This document shows positions 28,048 through 38,809 of a stretch of DNA of 64,000 nucleotides, piece after piece; position 1 is the stretch's first letter, and each line of letters opens with the position of its first letter. The notes under the pieces are model-generated. The model ran no database searches. It saw nothing but the letters and a program-made list of their open reading frames with translations, and was not told where the DNA came from. The stretch is from Desulfosarcina alkanivorans (lineage in GTDB: Bacteria > Desulfobacterota > Desulfobacteria > Desulfobacterales > Desulfosarcinaceae): contig NZ_AP021874.1 of assembly GCF_009688945.1 (NCBI RefSeq), forward strand, positions 5,642,001 to 5,706,000, written 5' to 3'. Both the position numbers and the translations under genes were made by a program.

Positions 28048-28628
28048 CGGGGTGCGACCCGGTTCCCGACCATCTAACGGTATGTCGATGGAAGCTACAT
28101 TATGTTGACTGTTTTTTGAAAAAATCACAAAATGATCCGCAATTCATTGATATCATGCAGAAATCGCATTTGGATAGACCTTGTTGAAATACATCGAAAG
28201 TTCAATGGGTTACGTGTACTCGCAACATAAGGCAAGGTATTGCAAAACCTGGTGGCTTGCGCCCTGAAAGTGGCCCTGTATTTAAATGGAGCTGCAGCAG
28301 TTGTGGCTATGTTTGGGGCAAAGCCTGAGGGAAAAAAGAACTGCTGTCGTGTCAGGCTCACTGTTTTTACTTTCAGAATTCGTAATTGCAGACTACTGAT
28401 ACGTTTGCGAGTGACAGGCCGAGGGTGGGAGATCGAACCCGCCTGCGATAGCTCGTGGAAGCTGCGCTATTCTGTAACTTGGAAACTTGCCAGTCATCTA
28501 TTTATTTACTCCTTTTTTTAAATCGAGACATTGGTCCCCTTCCCATATTTGATTGGAAACTGATTCCAATGAAAGCCGGAAGGGTGTTCTTGATAGCGAA
28601 TTATAGTGAGATGTTTAAAGGACTTGAC
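28048..28628. other. Intergenic region, 581 bp, junction of mobile element and island
   Basis: No credible gene. It holds the proposed right end of the RIT-like element (to 28108). At about 28381-28470 the minus strand reads like a degenerate tRNA or tmRNA T-arm (GCGGGTTCGATCTCCC) but cannot fold into a full tRNA. A perfect palindrome, ATTGGAA-ACTGA-TTCCAAT at 28552-28570, sits about 60 bases before the hemolysin III start and may be an operator. AAAGGACTTGAC gives that gene a ribosome-binding site. Confidence 0.5.
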
Positions 28629-29276
28629 ATGCGTGCAAACAGCCATCGTGGTCAGTCCACCGGCGAAGAAATCGCCAACAGCATCAGTCACGGCGCAGGG
28701 CTAATCGGCGCGCTGGTCGGAACGCCATTTCTGGTCATGCATGCAGCAAGGCACGGAGATACCGGATTCATAGTCGGTACGAGTATTTTCGCCGCGTCCA
28801 TGATTCTTCTTTATCTGGCCTCAGCGCTCTACCATGCGTGGCCAATAGGCAAAGCCAAACGCTGTTTTCGGATCATCGAGCATTCCGCGATCTTTATCCT
28901 TATCGCCGGCACGTACACGCCTTTAACCCTTGGCATACTCCGCGGTCCATTGGGCTGGACGCTCTTCGGTGTCATTTGGGGTCTGGCCATAGCCGGGGTC
29001 GTGCTGAAGGCATTCTATAAAACCGACCATCCCATAATCTCCACCTGCCTTTATCTGTTGATGGGGTGGCTTGTGGTGATTGCTGTCAAACCGTTACTTG
29101 ACCGCATGCCAACTGCGGGTTTGTATTTGTTGATTGCGGGAGGACTGTCCTACACCGCTGGGGTCGCCTTTTTCGCAACCGACTCGCGGATACCCTACGG
29201 CCACCTGATCTGGCATCTATTCGTAATTGCGGGCACCACATGTCATTACTTTGTAGTCCTAAATTATGCTGCATAG
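28629..29276 (+). CDS. Hemolysin III / PAQR family membrane protein
   Basis: A 215-residue protein with seven TM segments. Conserved PAQR residues are visible: SISHGAG near the N-terminus, SALYHAW, IEHSAIFILIAGTYTPL, and HLIWHLFVIAGTTCHY at the C-terminus. These His, Asp and Ser residues form a metal site typical of hydrolase-like CREST proteins. I chose the ATG at 28629 because AAAGGA lies seven bases before it; longer starts run into atypical sequence. First gene of the island; membrane-lipid remodelling fits its neighbours, but bacterial members have no settled function. Confidence 0.88.
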   Translation: MRANSHRGQSTGEEIANSISHGAGLIGALVGTPFLVMHAARHGDTGFIVGTSIFAASMILLYLASALYHAWPIGKAKRCFRIIEHSAIFILIAGTYTPLTLGILRGPLGWTLFGVIWGLAIAGVVLKAFYKTDHPIISTCLYLLMGWLVVIAVKPLLDRMPTAGLYLLIAGGLSYTAGVAFFATDSRIPYGHLIWHLFVIAGTTCHYFVVLNYAA

Positions 29277-29297
29277 ACTTCAATTCCGCCTAATATA

Positions 29298-29444
29298 TGG
29301 TCAAATATGACCAATGGTTATATGTGACCTGAAACGCTAAGCATGTTCTTCCCTCACAGCTGAAGCCTTCCAATCATATTTCTTCATTAAATCAACTTGA
29401 TGCGAAAAAGAAACGAGCAGGAATGATTCGGCATGAACTTTGAG
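29298..29444 (+). promoter_or_regulatory. Sigma-54-type control module upstream of hflK
   Basis: Three parts in order. (1) Two adjacent 16-bp palindromes, TGGTCA-AATA-TGACCA (29298-29313) and TGGTTA-TATG-TGACCT (29315-29330), candidate enhancer sites. (2) An IHF-like AATCAA-CTTG-ATG at 29390-29402 within a shared CATTAAATCAA block. (3) A promoter-like CGGCATGAACTTTGAG with GG at 29430-29431 and GA at 29442-29443, ten bases apart, matching the GG-N10-GC rule except for the last base. The same layout recurs before the KH gene. The gap between enhancer end and GG is 99 bases. Confidence 0.7.
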
Positions 29445-29570
29445 ATAGCCAATCCATTAATGGATGCTTCCGGTGGTTGGAAGCAATAATCCACATATAC
29501 TAAATGGTGTGATGCCCTAAACAAACAAGCATCGATGAAGCTGATCGGCTCTTTTACTAGGAGGTAAGTT

Positions 29571-30620
29571 ATGACTGAATGGAATCAACCCCAAGGGGGA
29601 TCCAAACCGACGTTGGATGACGTGCTGGAAAAAATCCTACAGCAGTTTAAAAGATTCAAAGGCGGTCCGGTCTTCATTCTTGTCGCCGGTCTGGTGGTGG
29701 TGGTCTTATGGACTGCATGGTTCACCGTTCAGCCGGAGGAGACGGGGATTGTACAGCGCTTTGGCAAGGTCATGCGCACGGCCGGCCCAGGACTGCACTT
29801 CAAATTGCCCTATGGCATCGAAAAGGTCCGTCTGCTGCCTACGGCTCGGGTGCTTAAAGAAGAGTTTGGGTTTCGGACGGTATCGGTTTCCACCGTTCCC
29901 GGTGAAAAGACCCGTTATGATACGCGAGGTGAATATAAGGACGAGTCGTTGATGCTTACCGGCGACTTAAATGTCATCGATGTTCAATGGATCATCCAAT
30001 ACCGCATCGAAGATCCGATCCGCTATCTGTTCCAGGTCCGCGACACATCGAAAACCATCCGCGATACCACTGAGGCGGTTATGCGCCGCGCGGTCGGCAA
30101 CCGTCTGGGCAGCGATGTACTGACCACCGGACGGGTGGCCGTGGCCAGTGAAGCCAAAAACGAAATCCAGAAAATCCTGACAACCTATGAGTCCGGCGTG
30201 CGACTGGTTACCGTGGAACTTCAGGATGTGACTCCGCCGGATACGGTTAAACCGGCTTTCAATGAAGTCAACGAATCGCGCCAGGACAAAGAGCGAACGA
30301 TCAATAAAGCCCAGGAACAGGCCAACCGGGAAATCCCCAAAGCTCGAGGGGTGGCTACGCAAAGCATCAGCGAGGCCGAAGGTTACGCACTGGAACGCGT
30401 GAACCGGGCCCAAGGAGAGGCCACCCGTTTTGAGGCCATATTAGGACAATATCAGCAGGCGCCGCAGGTCACGCGCCGGCGGCTGTATCTGGAGGCCATG
30501 ACCGGTTTCCTGTCAGACATGAAAGGGCTCTATATCGTGGATAAGGACCAGAAGGCCATGGTGCCCTGGCTCCCATTGGAATCCAGTGGGCAACTATCAG
30601 CACAAGGGAGGCAGCCATGA
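29571..30620 (+). CDS. hflK: HflK-type membrane protease modulator (SPFH/band 7)
   Basis: A 349-residue single-pass inner-membrane protein: short cytoplasmic N-terminus, TM at about 33-53, then an SPFH/band-7 domain (QPEETGIVQRFGKVMRTAGPGLHFKLPYGIEKV) and a long helical coiled-coil stretch (about 230-310). HflK and HflC assemble into a cage around FtsH and control its proteolysis. AGGAGG lies before the ATG. It overlaps hflC by four bases. E. coli HflK is longer and has a Gly-rich N-terminus, here reduced to about 12 residues. Confidence 0.93.
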   Translation: MTEWNQPQGGSKPTLDDVLEKILQQFKRFKGGPVFILVAGLVVVVLWTAWFTVQPEETGIVQRFGKVMRTAGPGLHFKLPYGIEKVRLLPTARVLKEEFGFRTVSVSTVPGEKTRYDTRGEYKDESLMLTGDLNVIDVQWIIQYRIEDPIRYLFQVRDTSKTIRDTTEAVMRRAVGNRLGSDVLTTGRVAVASEAKNEIQKILTTYESGVRLVTVELQDVTPPDTVKPAFNEVNESRQDKERTINKAQEQANREIPKARGVATQSISEAEGYALERVNRAQGEATRFEAILGQYQQAPQVTRRRLYLEAMTGFLSDMKGLYIVDKDQKAMVPWLPLESSGQLSAQGRQP

Positions 30621-31585
30621 AGTTTACCTTGAAAGCAGTAATCATTGCGATAGCGGTGGTGATCGTTATCGCACTCTATGGCGGTCTATATACATTGGAA
30701 GAGGGTCTGCAGGCCATTGTCGTGCAGTTTGGCCGACCTGTTGGGGAACCGGTAACCCAGGCGGGGCTGCATATGAAACTGCCTTTTGTGCAGGAGGTCC
30801 GGCGATTCGAAAAGCGTCTACTGGTCTGGGATGGCGATCCGAACCAGGTTCCCACCAAGGGGCGCGAGTTCATCTGGGTGGACACCACCGCCCGATGGCG
30901 GATTGCCGACGCGAAAAAATTTCTGGAGAATGTGGCCAGTGAAGAAGGTGCCCAGTCGCGCTTGAACGATATTCTCGATTCGGTGGTGCGCGACCAGGTG
31001 TCGAGCAGTGAACTCGTGGAACTCGTGCGCAGCGCATCGTGGGAAGTGCCTGAGGGCGAGGCCCTGAAGGAGATCCCAAAGGAGCGCGAAGAGGAGCTTA
31101 AAAGGGAGATTGCCCGCGGCAGGGAGGAGATCACCCGAACGATACTGACTGAAGCACGAAAGATCATCCCGCAATATGGCATCGAATTGGTGGATGTCCG
31201 CATCAAGCGTCTGGATTACGTGGAAAGTGTCCGTGAAAAGGTCTATGAACGCATGATCTCCGAGCGCAAACGGATCGCTGCGCAGTTCCGCTCCGAAGGT
31301 GAGGGACGCAGTGCCGAGATCCTCGGTACAATGGAAAAAGAGCTGCGCCAGATCCGCTCCACCGCTTACCGCCGGGTGCAGGAGGTCCAGGGCGAAGCCG
31401 ACGCTGAGGCAACGCAAATCTATGGCCAAGCCTACAATAAAAATGCAGAATTCTATGCTTTTTTGCGCACCCTTGAAAGCTACAAGGAAAAGACTAATAA
31501 GAACTCCGTTTTGATTCTCACCACAGACAGTGATTTCTATCAATATATCAAGCAGGCGAGCCCCGGGAAAGGGCGGGTTCGATGA
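30617..31585 (+). CDS. hflC: HflC-type membrane protease modulator (SPFH/band 7)
   Basis: A 322-residue partner of HflK: TM at about 5-25, SPFH domain starting TLEEGLQAIVVQFGRPVG, and a helical tail rich in Glu, Arg and Ala (SERKRIAAQFRSEGEGRSAEILG) typical of HflC. It would form alternating HflK-HflC rings in the periplasm. ATGA overlap with hflK. An insert near residues 150-180 (LKREIARGREEITRTI) is highly charged. Confidence 0.93.
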   Translation: MKFTLKAVIIAIAVVIVIALYGGLYTLEEGLQAIVVQFGRPVGEPVTQAGLHMKLPFVQEVRRFEKRLLVWDGDPNQVPTKGREFIWVDTTARWRIADAKKFLENVASEEGAQSRLNDILDSVVRDQVSSSELVELVRSASWEVPEGEALKEIPKEREEELKREIARGREEITRTILTEARKIIPQYGIELVDVRIKRLDYVESVREKVYERMISERKRIAAQFRSEGEGRSAEILGTMEKELRQIRSTAYRRVQEVQGEADAEATQIYGQAYNKNAEFYAFLRTLESYKEKTNKNSVLILTTDSDFYQYIKQASPGKGRVR

Positions 31586-31671
31586 ATGCCGATCCGTTGA
31601 CTTTGTTCACTCCCCGGGAGACGAGATGTTACCGGGAAAAATCCAACAAATAGATAAGAGAGGTAGTATTC

Positions 31672-32022
31672 ATGAAACAGGAAACTCAAAGTAAAATGAA
31701 GTATGGAAGCTGGGGGCTTGTGATTGGAGCCGCCATCGCGATGATCATCGGTTTCGGGTGGGGTGGCTGGTCTACCGCATCGGCTACCCAAGAGATAACC
31801 GAAAAAGCGATTCTGGAAGGCCGGACGGCGATTTGCGTGGCCCAATTCATGGCGGATTCCCGCAAAGCGGACAATCTTGTGGAATTTGAAAAGATCGACA
31901 GCTGGAAAAGACATGAGTTGGTTTCAAAGGGCGGTTGGGACAAAATGCCTGGGCAGGAAGAGGCAGGTTATGGCGTCGCTCGAGCTTGTGCCGCTGGAAT
32001 TGAACTGCTTTTGAAAAAATGA
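31672..32022 (+). CDS. Small single-TM protein, unknown function
   Basis: 116 residues, not recognised. One TM segment at about 12-32 (GSWGLVIGAAIAMIIGFGWGG) is followed by a polar domain of about 80 residues that includes AICVAQFMAD and GYGVARACAAGIELL, with two Cys. GAGAGG precedes the ATG. It lies between hflC and ftsH in the same orientation, so it may be an accessory or substrate adaptor of the FtsH complex; this is only positional inference. Confidence 0.7.
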   Translation: MKQETQSKMKYGSWGLVIGAAIAMIIGFGWGGWSTASATQEITEKAILEGRTAICVAQFMADSRKADNLVEFEKIDSWKRHELVSKGGWDKMPGQEEAGYGVARACAAGIELLLKK

Positions 32023-32124
32023 GCCCGTCTGTGAAAAGAAGATGCAACCATTGTATCCGCCGGCTAATAGATTTTTGCCGAATTCCATGCCGGGTCGGGC
32101 AAAAAACGGTCGAAAGGACGCATC

Positions 32125-32409
32125 ATGTCAGAATACTTAGAATCCAAGAATATCGAACAATTAATGGCCGAGGCCGATGAACTGGTCAAGCGGATTGATG
32201 CCGATGCCATTAAAAGCATGGAAGAGGAGCATCGCCTGCAGGTTGAAATACACGCGCAACACTTGAAAATGATCAAATCCGCGGTTCAGGACAAAATCGA
32301 AAAGAAAGGTTCATCCAAAAAAGACCACGGCGCCGAAGGCATGCACGAGGCGATCCAGGAAATTACCAAGGCCATGGGAGCGTTGAAAAAATACATCTCC
32401 GGTGATTGA
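32125..32409 (+). CDS. Small helical protein, unknown function
   Basis: 94 residues, almost entirely charged helix with probable coiled coil (NIEQLMAEADELVKRIDADA and EEHRLQVEIHAQHLKMIKSA). No TM or Cys. GAAAGGACGCATC precedes the ATG. Thirty bases before ftsH. Not assigned to a family; may be a cytoplasmic partner of the protease. Confidence 0.7.
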   Translation: MSEYLESKNIEQLMAEADELVKRIDADAIKSMEEEHRLQVEIHAQHLKMIKSAVQDKIEKKGSSKKDHGAEGMHEAIQEITKAMGALKKYISGD

Positions 32410-32438
32410 GCATGCGCCGTTAAATTACAGACGAGAAA

Positions 32439-34403
32439 ATGGAAATGGCATCCAATTCAAACAAAGATCCCATCGCTAATCTTACGGATAAGCTAAGAGA
32501 CCTCTTTGGTTTCGGCGATCATCCGAAAAATAAGGACACGTTGCCGCCCAAGAGGCGTTTCAACATCTGGTATTTCCTGTTGGCCGTACTCTTTTTTTCT
32601 TATCTGCAGCCTTTCTTGTTTTCTGAAAAAGTGGAAACGATCCCGTACAGTAGGTTCAAACAAGCCATCGCCGACGGAACCGTGGGCAAATTGATCATCG
32701 GGCCTGAAACTATTACCGGAACGCTAAAGGGTTCCACCGGTCAAGCGTTCAAGACCATTCGGGTCGACGATCCAGGTCTGGCGAAGGAACTGGACGAACG
32801 CAAAATCAGTTATTCCGGACGATACGAAAACAAATTTCTGAGCAGCCTTCTCTCCTGGGTTCTCCCTTTGGGCTTTTTTTTCCTGATCTGGCGCTTTGCC
32901 ATGAAGAAGATGGGGACGGGGATGGGTGTGATGTCTTTCAGCAAGAGCAAAGCCAAGATTTTCGCCGAGAGCGAGACCAAGGTCACGTTCGCCGATGCCG
33001 CCGGCATCGATGAGGCCAAAGAAGAGCTCCAGGAGGTGGTCGAATTTTTAAGCACCCCGGAAAAGTCCCAGAAACTGGGGGGCCGGATACCCAAAGGAGT
33101 GCTGCTGGTTGGCCCGCCGGGAACCGGTAAGACCCTTTTGGCTCGAGCGGTGGCCGGGGAGGCCAAAGTGCCTTTCTTTTCCATCAGCGGGTCCGAGTTT
33201 GTGGAGATGTTTGTCGGTGTAGGGGCGGCCCGCGTCCGTGATCTCTTCTCTCAGGCCGCGGCTCAGGCACCCTGTATCATCTTCATCGATGAACTGGATG
33301 GCTTAGGCAAAGCGCGGGGGATGAACGTGATGGGCGGCCATGACGAACGCGAGCAGACACTTAACCAGCTTCTGGTGGAGATGGATGGGTTCGAAACAAA
33401 TAAAGGGGTCATCATCATGGCCGCCACCAACCGGCCGGAAATTCTCGATCCGGCGTTGCTGCGGCCAGGCCGGTTTGACCGGCAGGTGCTGGTGGACCGG
33501 CCGGACATCAATGGACGCGAAGCCATCTTGAAAATCCACTCCAAGAATGTGGTCTTGGGTCCCGAAGTCGACCTGCGACTGATCGCCGGCAGAACCCCTG
33601 GATTTGTGGGTGCGGACTTGGCCAACATCATCAATGAAGCTGCGCTTCTAGCGGCCAGGAACAATAAAGAAATCGTCGAACTGACAGATTTCGACGAGGC
33701 CATTGACCGGGTGGTGGCAGGTCTTCAGAAGAAAAATCGGGTGATGAACCCCAAGGAGAAGGAAATTGTCGCCTTCCATGAGTCCGGACATGCAATTGTG
33801 GCCGAGTCTGTCGAGCATGCCGATCCGGTGCATAAAATTTCGATCATCCCCCGCGGGATCGCGGCGCTTGGGTACACCCAGCAGCAGCCCACCGAGGACC
33901 GTTATCTGATGACCCGCGCGGAACTGCTGGACCGGTTGGCCGTCCTCCTCGGCGGTCGCGTGGCCGAGGAACTTGTTTTTGACGAAATTTCCACCGGGGC
34001 CCAGAACGATCTGCAGCGGGCGACGGACATTGCCCGCTCCATGGTTGCGGAATATGGCATGAGCGATCGCTTAGGACTGGTGAGCTATGAGCGCCCGCGC
34101 CAGGCGATGTTTCTCCCGGAAAGCATTTCTTCCGCTAAACAATACAGTGAAGCCAAAGGCGCCCAGATCGATGACGAGGTCTTTCGGTTTGTCGATGAAG
34201 CCCATCAGCGCGTGCGCAAAATCCTATCGGAACGGCGAATCATTCTCGATGATCTAGCCCGTCTCCTCTCGCAGAACGAAAGTGTGCAGGGAGATGAACT
34301 CAGGCAGATGTTGTCGGTCGCCACACCCGGAACGGTAACAGTACCGCCCATTGATCTGCCCGAAGACATTAACGGGAAAACAGATCAGGAAAATGTCATC
34401 TAA
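32439..34403 (+). CDS. ftsH: FtsH ATP-dependent zinc metalloprotease
   Basis: A 654-residue membrane-anchored AAA+ protease that degrades misfolded and regulatory membrane and cytosolic proteins. Layout: TM1 at about 43-61, small periplasmic domain, TM2 at about 131-150, AAA+ domain with Walker A GPPGTGKT (about 225-232) and second region of homology ([20 protein letters not shown]), and the zinc protease domain with His447-Glu448-Ser-Gly-His451. All catalytic features are intact. It is probably a second, island-borne copy, because housekeeping ftsH is usually linked to tilS or folP; that cannot be confirmed here. Confidence 0.96.
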   Translation: MEMASNSNKDPIANLTDKLRDLFGFGDHPKNKDTLPPKRRFNIWYFLLAVLFFSYLQPFLFSEKVETIPYSRFKQAIADGTVGKLIIGPETITGTLKGSTGQAFKTIRVDDPGLAKELDERKISYSGRYENKFLSSLLSWVLPLGFFFLIWRFAMKKMGTGMGVMSFSKSKAKIFAESETKVTFADAAGIDEAKEELQEVVEFLSTPEKSQKLGGRIPKGVLLVGPPGTGKTLLARAVAGEAKVPFFSISGSEFVEMFVGVGAARVRDLFSQAAAQAPCIIFIDELDGLGKARGMNVMGGHDEREQTLNQLLVEMDGFETNKGVIIMAATNRPEILDPALLRPGRFDRQVLVDRPDINGREAILKIHSKNVVLGPEVDLRLIAGRTPGFVGADLANIINEAALLAARNNKEIVELTDFDEAIDRVVAGLQKKNRVMNPKEKEIVAFHESGHAIVAESVEHADPVHKISIIPRGIAALGYTQQQPTEDRYLMTRAELLDRLAVLLGGRVAEELVFDEISTGAQNDLQRATDIARSMVAEYGMSDRLGLVSYERPRQAMFLPESISSAKQYSEAKGAQIDDEVFRFVDEAHQRVRKILSERRIILDDLARLLSQNESVQGDELRQMLSVATPGTVTVPPIDLPEDINGKTDQENVI

Positions 34404-34563
34404 TCAAAACCAATGCAACAGTTAGTCATCATCGTCCTGTACCCCGGTCTGTCCGGCCGATGCTGACCTGAACGGTACCGTTAAACGTATCCGAAGTTTC
34501 AAATCTCCGGACGATATTAGATCCAAAAGGTTCGCGCTGCGCACAGAACAACCAACAACCCTG

Positions 34564-35769
34564 GTGGCCCGAATGTCACGCATGATTCCAAACAACCAGA
34601 TTACCCTGTTACAAAATGGCGAGGCTTATTTCCCGGCGATCGAAGCGGCACTGGATCGGGCGATGCATGAAATCTTTATAGAAACCTATATCTTCGAAAA
34701 CGACAATACCGGCCGACGCATCTCCGAAGCACTCAAGCGGGCGGCCTTGCGTGGCGTAACAACCTGCGTGCTGATCGATGGATTTGGCTCGATCGGTTTT
34801 CCGAAAACCATGGTCGATGACCTTGAGGCGGCCGGCGTAAGGGTGCTGAAGTTCCGGCCCAAGACATCCCCCTGGACGTTGCGGCGCCGGCGGTTGCGTC
34901 GCTTGCACCGCAAAATCGTGGTCGTGGACCAGACGATCGCATTTGTAGGTGGAATAAATATTAACGATCATCGGGATATAAGTAGCCAAACATCGCTGCG
35001 AGTTGACTACGCGGTGAGTATTCAAGGGCCGTTGGTAAAAGAAATTCATGATTCCGCCCGCCGGGTATGGTCGCGTGTGGCCTGGATGCGCTGGCTTCCC
35101 GACCGGGGCAGGAACGACGACAGATATAGGCCTTCAACCGAACCCACAGGCCTGATGCAGGCGGCTTTTCTGGTACGCAACAACATCCGCCACCGCCGCG
35201 ACATCGAAGAAGCCTATCTGCAGGCGGTCGAGCAGGCGCAAGACGAAATTATTCTTGCCAGTGCCTATTTTTTGCCCGGATTGAATTTCCGGCGTGCGCT
35301 TACAGATGCTGCCGGGCGGGGTGTTCGGGTGGTGCTGCTGTTGCAGGGAAGGATGGATCACCCATTGCTGCATTATGCCTCGCAGGCCCTCTATGGCAGT
35401 TTTCTCGCTGCAGGGATCGAGATCCATGAATACCACAAGAGCATGATGCACGCCAAAGTCGCCGTTATCGACGAGCATTGGGCCACGGTGGGATCTTCCA
35501 ATCTTGACCCTTTCAGCCTGCTGCTTGCGCTGGAAGCCAATGTGGTTGTTGACGATGAAGCCTTTGCCAAAGAATTGAAGTTCAGCCTGGAGCAGGCCAT
35601 CGAGACAGGGGCACAGCGAATAGGTGAGAAAAACTGGGGAACCCAATCCATCGGACAGCGTCTGGCGAGTTGGCTGAGTTACGGCGTGGTGCGATTCATG
35701 ATCGGAATTGCGGGCTATGCCCCGGGTGAACTGCCTGGCCGAGCAGTGCCGATCGATCACGCGGCATAG
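34564..35769 (+). CDS. Cardiolipin synthase-like phospholipase D protein
   Basis: A 401-residue PLD-superfamily enzyme with two HKD motifs: His115-Arg-Lys-Ile-Val-Val-Val-Asp and His296-Ala-Lys-Val-Ala-Val-Ile-Asp, each followed by a GGxN or GSSN motif. Such enzymes condense phosphatidylglycerol (or phosphatidylethanolamine) to cardiolipin at the membrane. Unlike ClsA there is no N-terminal TM hairpin, so it resembles ClsB. The start is uncertain: GTG at 34564, or ATG at 34573 or 34582, none with a strong ribosome-binding site. Confidence 0.88.
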   Translation: MARMSRMIPNNQITLLQNGEAYFPAIEAALDRAMHEIFIETYIFENDNTGRRISEALKRAALRGVTTCVLIDGFGSIGFPKTMVDDLEAAGVRVLKFRPKTSPWTLRRRRLRRLHRKIVVVDQTIAFVGGININDHRDISSQTSLRVDYAVSIQGPLVKEIHDSARRVWSRVAWMRWLPDRGRNDDRYRPSTEPTGLMQAAFLVRNNIRHRRDIEEAYLQAVEQAQDEIILASAYFLPGLNFRRALTDAAGRGVRVVLLLQGRMDHPLLHYASQALYGSFLAAGIEIHEYHKSMMHAKVAVIDEHWATVGSSNLDPFSLLLALEANVVVDDEAFAKELKFSLEQAIETGAQRIGEKNWGTQSIGQRLASWLSYGVVRFMIGIAGYAPGELPGRAVPIDHAA

Positions 35770-35812
35770 AAGAGAGGCGCGGTAGCGCACGTATGCAAAA
35801 CCGGGATTTGTG

Positions 35813-37093
35813 ATGAAAACCTACCAAGACATCAAATCGGCAGCGACCATCGATGCCGTCATCCATTATATTGAAGCGCTGCTTGATACTCGTTTCAAGC
35901 GTGTTAAAAAAAATCGGTACAATGCCCCATGCCCATTTCACGCTGACACCAATGCGAGTTTCATGGTGTATGTCAACAAGGATGATGAGGTCCGGTTCCA
36001 TTGTTTCGGCGCCTGTAAGGGCGATTGGGACATCTATGACCTGATCATGCTGCGCAGGAACTATCGGTTCAGCAAGGCACAGCAGGTGTGGGCGGCGCAT
36101 TTGGGTGTCACGGATTTCAATTTCGATGATGGCAGCAGTTCCGGTATTCCTGAACCTGACGAGACATCGGAACCCGATGAACCGGTTGGGTTTGTCGAAC
36201 CGAAGCAAGGCGATGCAAAGGGGCTTGCCGCCCTGGAAAATGCCGCCGACTTTTACCATGAGCTGTTTGTCGCTAATGAAGACCGGTTCAGGACCGTTTG
36301 GGAGTATCTTGCCCGCCGGGGCGTCGGAAAAGAGACCATCGACAAGTTCACCATCGGCTACGCGCCGCCATACAGCGACGAACAATACCACGGTAGGGCA
36401 CTGATAGATGGTTTCGTGCCACACTTTGTAAAGGACACTGATGCCTTCGAAGCATTCTCAAACGGGGGACTCTTCAGGTTTTTAAACGATGCGACCGTGA
36501 AGGGATACGGGTACTATTGCCGGCAGATCGATTTCAACCGCAAAAACCTGTTTTCAAGAAATTACGGCGATTTCTTCGCCGGTCGGATAGTGTTTCCCAT
36601 TTATGGCGCCGACGCCGGTGTGACCGGAATGGTAGGCAGACGCCCGGGTGATAGGGGCGTTCGCTGGCTCAAACACCAGGTCAGAGAAGTCCCCCTATCC
36701 GCCAAAAGCTGGCTTTATGGCATTGAAAAGGCCGCGCCGTCCATCCGGCAGTACCGGACGATCATCCTGGTGGAGGGCCTATTTGATTATTTTGCCTTTT
36801 ACAACCTGCTCCAAGACCAGGACAAAGCGGTAGTGGTTTCGACATTGGGTTCCTATCTCACCCCCGAGGCGGCGACCTTTCTCAAAGGCCTTGATATCGA
36901 AAATTATATAGTCGCCTACGACTGGGATGAACTCGGCAGAAACGGCATCGAACGGATTGCAGCCAAAACAGGCGGATGGGTCTATTACCTTGGCGGTTTG
37001 GCAGACGGCCGGGACCCTTTCGCTATGTTGAAACCGGTGGTTCATACCATCAGTGGATTTTCCCTGAAACCCATGCAGACCGATGCGCAATGA
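35813..37093 (+). CDS. CHC2 zinc-finger / Toprim primase-like protein
   Basis: A 426-residue protein related to the DnaG catalytic part. N-terminal CHC2-like zinc motif: Cys40-x2-His43 (CPFH), then HCFGACKGD with Cys64 and Cys68; the spacing is Cys-x3-Cys rather than the usual Cys-x2-Cys. The middle region (EYLARRGVGKETIDKFTIGY) matches the primase catalytic core and the Toprim fold shows ILVEGLFDYFAF and AYDWDELGRNG. No helicase-binding domain. Such truncated primases usually sit in phages or plasmids, so its place in a stress-type island is unusual. The ATG at 35813 follows a GTG. Confidence 0.82.
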   Translation: MKTYQDIKSAATIDAVIHYIEALLDTRFKRVKKNRYNAPCPFHADTNASFMVYVNKDDEVRFHCFGACKGDWDIYDLIMLRRNYRFSKAQQVWAAHLGVTDFNFDDGSSSGIPEPDETSEPDEPVGFVEPKQGDAKGLAALENAADFYHELFVANEDRFRTVWEYLARRGVGKETIDKFTIGYAPPYSDEQYHGRALIDGFVPHFVKDTDAFEAFSNGGLFRFLNDATVKGYGYYCRQIDFNRKNLFSRNYGDFFAGRIVFPIYGADAGVTGMVGRRPGDRGVRWLKHQVREVPLSAKSWLYGIEKAAPSIRQYRTIILVEGLFDYFAFYNLLQDQDKAVVVSTLGSYLTPEAATFLKGLDIENYIVAYDWDELGRNGIERIAAKTGGWVYYLGGLADGRDPFAMLKPVVHTISGFSLKPMQTDAQ

Positions 37094-37323
37094 AGAAAAA
37101 GTTCTTTCGAATAGCCGAACCACTGAACCAATTATTGCGGCTTCACCCTCTACGCAATGGATCTGAATCCCATGGAATTTACAACGCTGGGGTAGTCTGT
37201 CTTTGCGCCCGGTTGCGTTCACCATACAACTATATTATTATGAATAAAACGATATTCTGGACAAGAAGCAACTGCCTAATAAAATTAAAACAATCCGGTA
37301 TACGGATAACGCAAGACAAGTTA

Positions 37324-38805
<1,482 letters not shown>

Positions 38806-38809
38806 ATAA

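Larger units (their letters stand above)
23701..28108 (+). mobile_element. Recombinase-in-trio (RIT-like) element
   Basis: About 4.4 kb holding five co-directional genes: Cys-rich protein, helix-turn-helix-like protein and three tyrosine recombinases whose starts overlap the previous stops. Three adjacent recombinases of about 390, 320 and 340 residues is the hallmark of RIT elements. Proposed ends are an imperfect inverted repeat: TGTAGATTCATCCGAATAC inside 23701-23725 and, in reverse complement, TGTAGCTTCCATCGACATAC inside 28080-28108. The ends are tentative because the repeat has mismatches and small gaps and no target duplication was seen. Confidence 0.7.
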
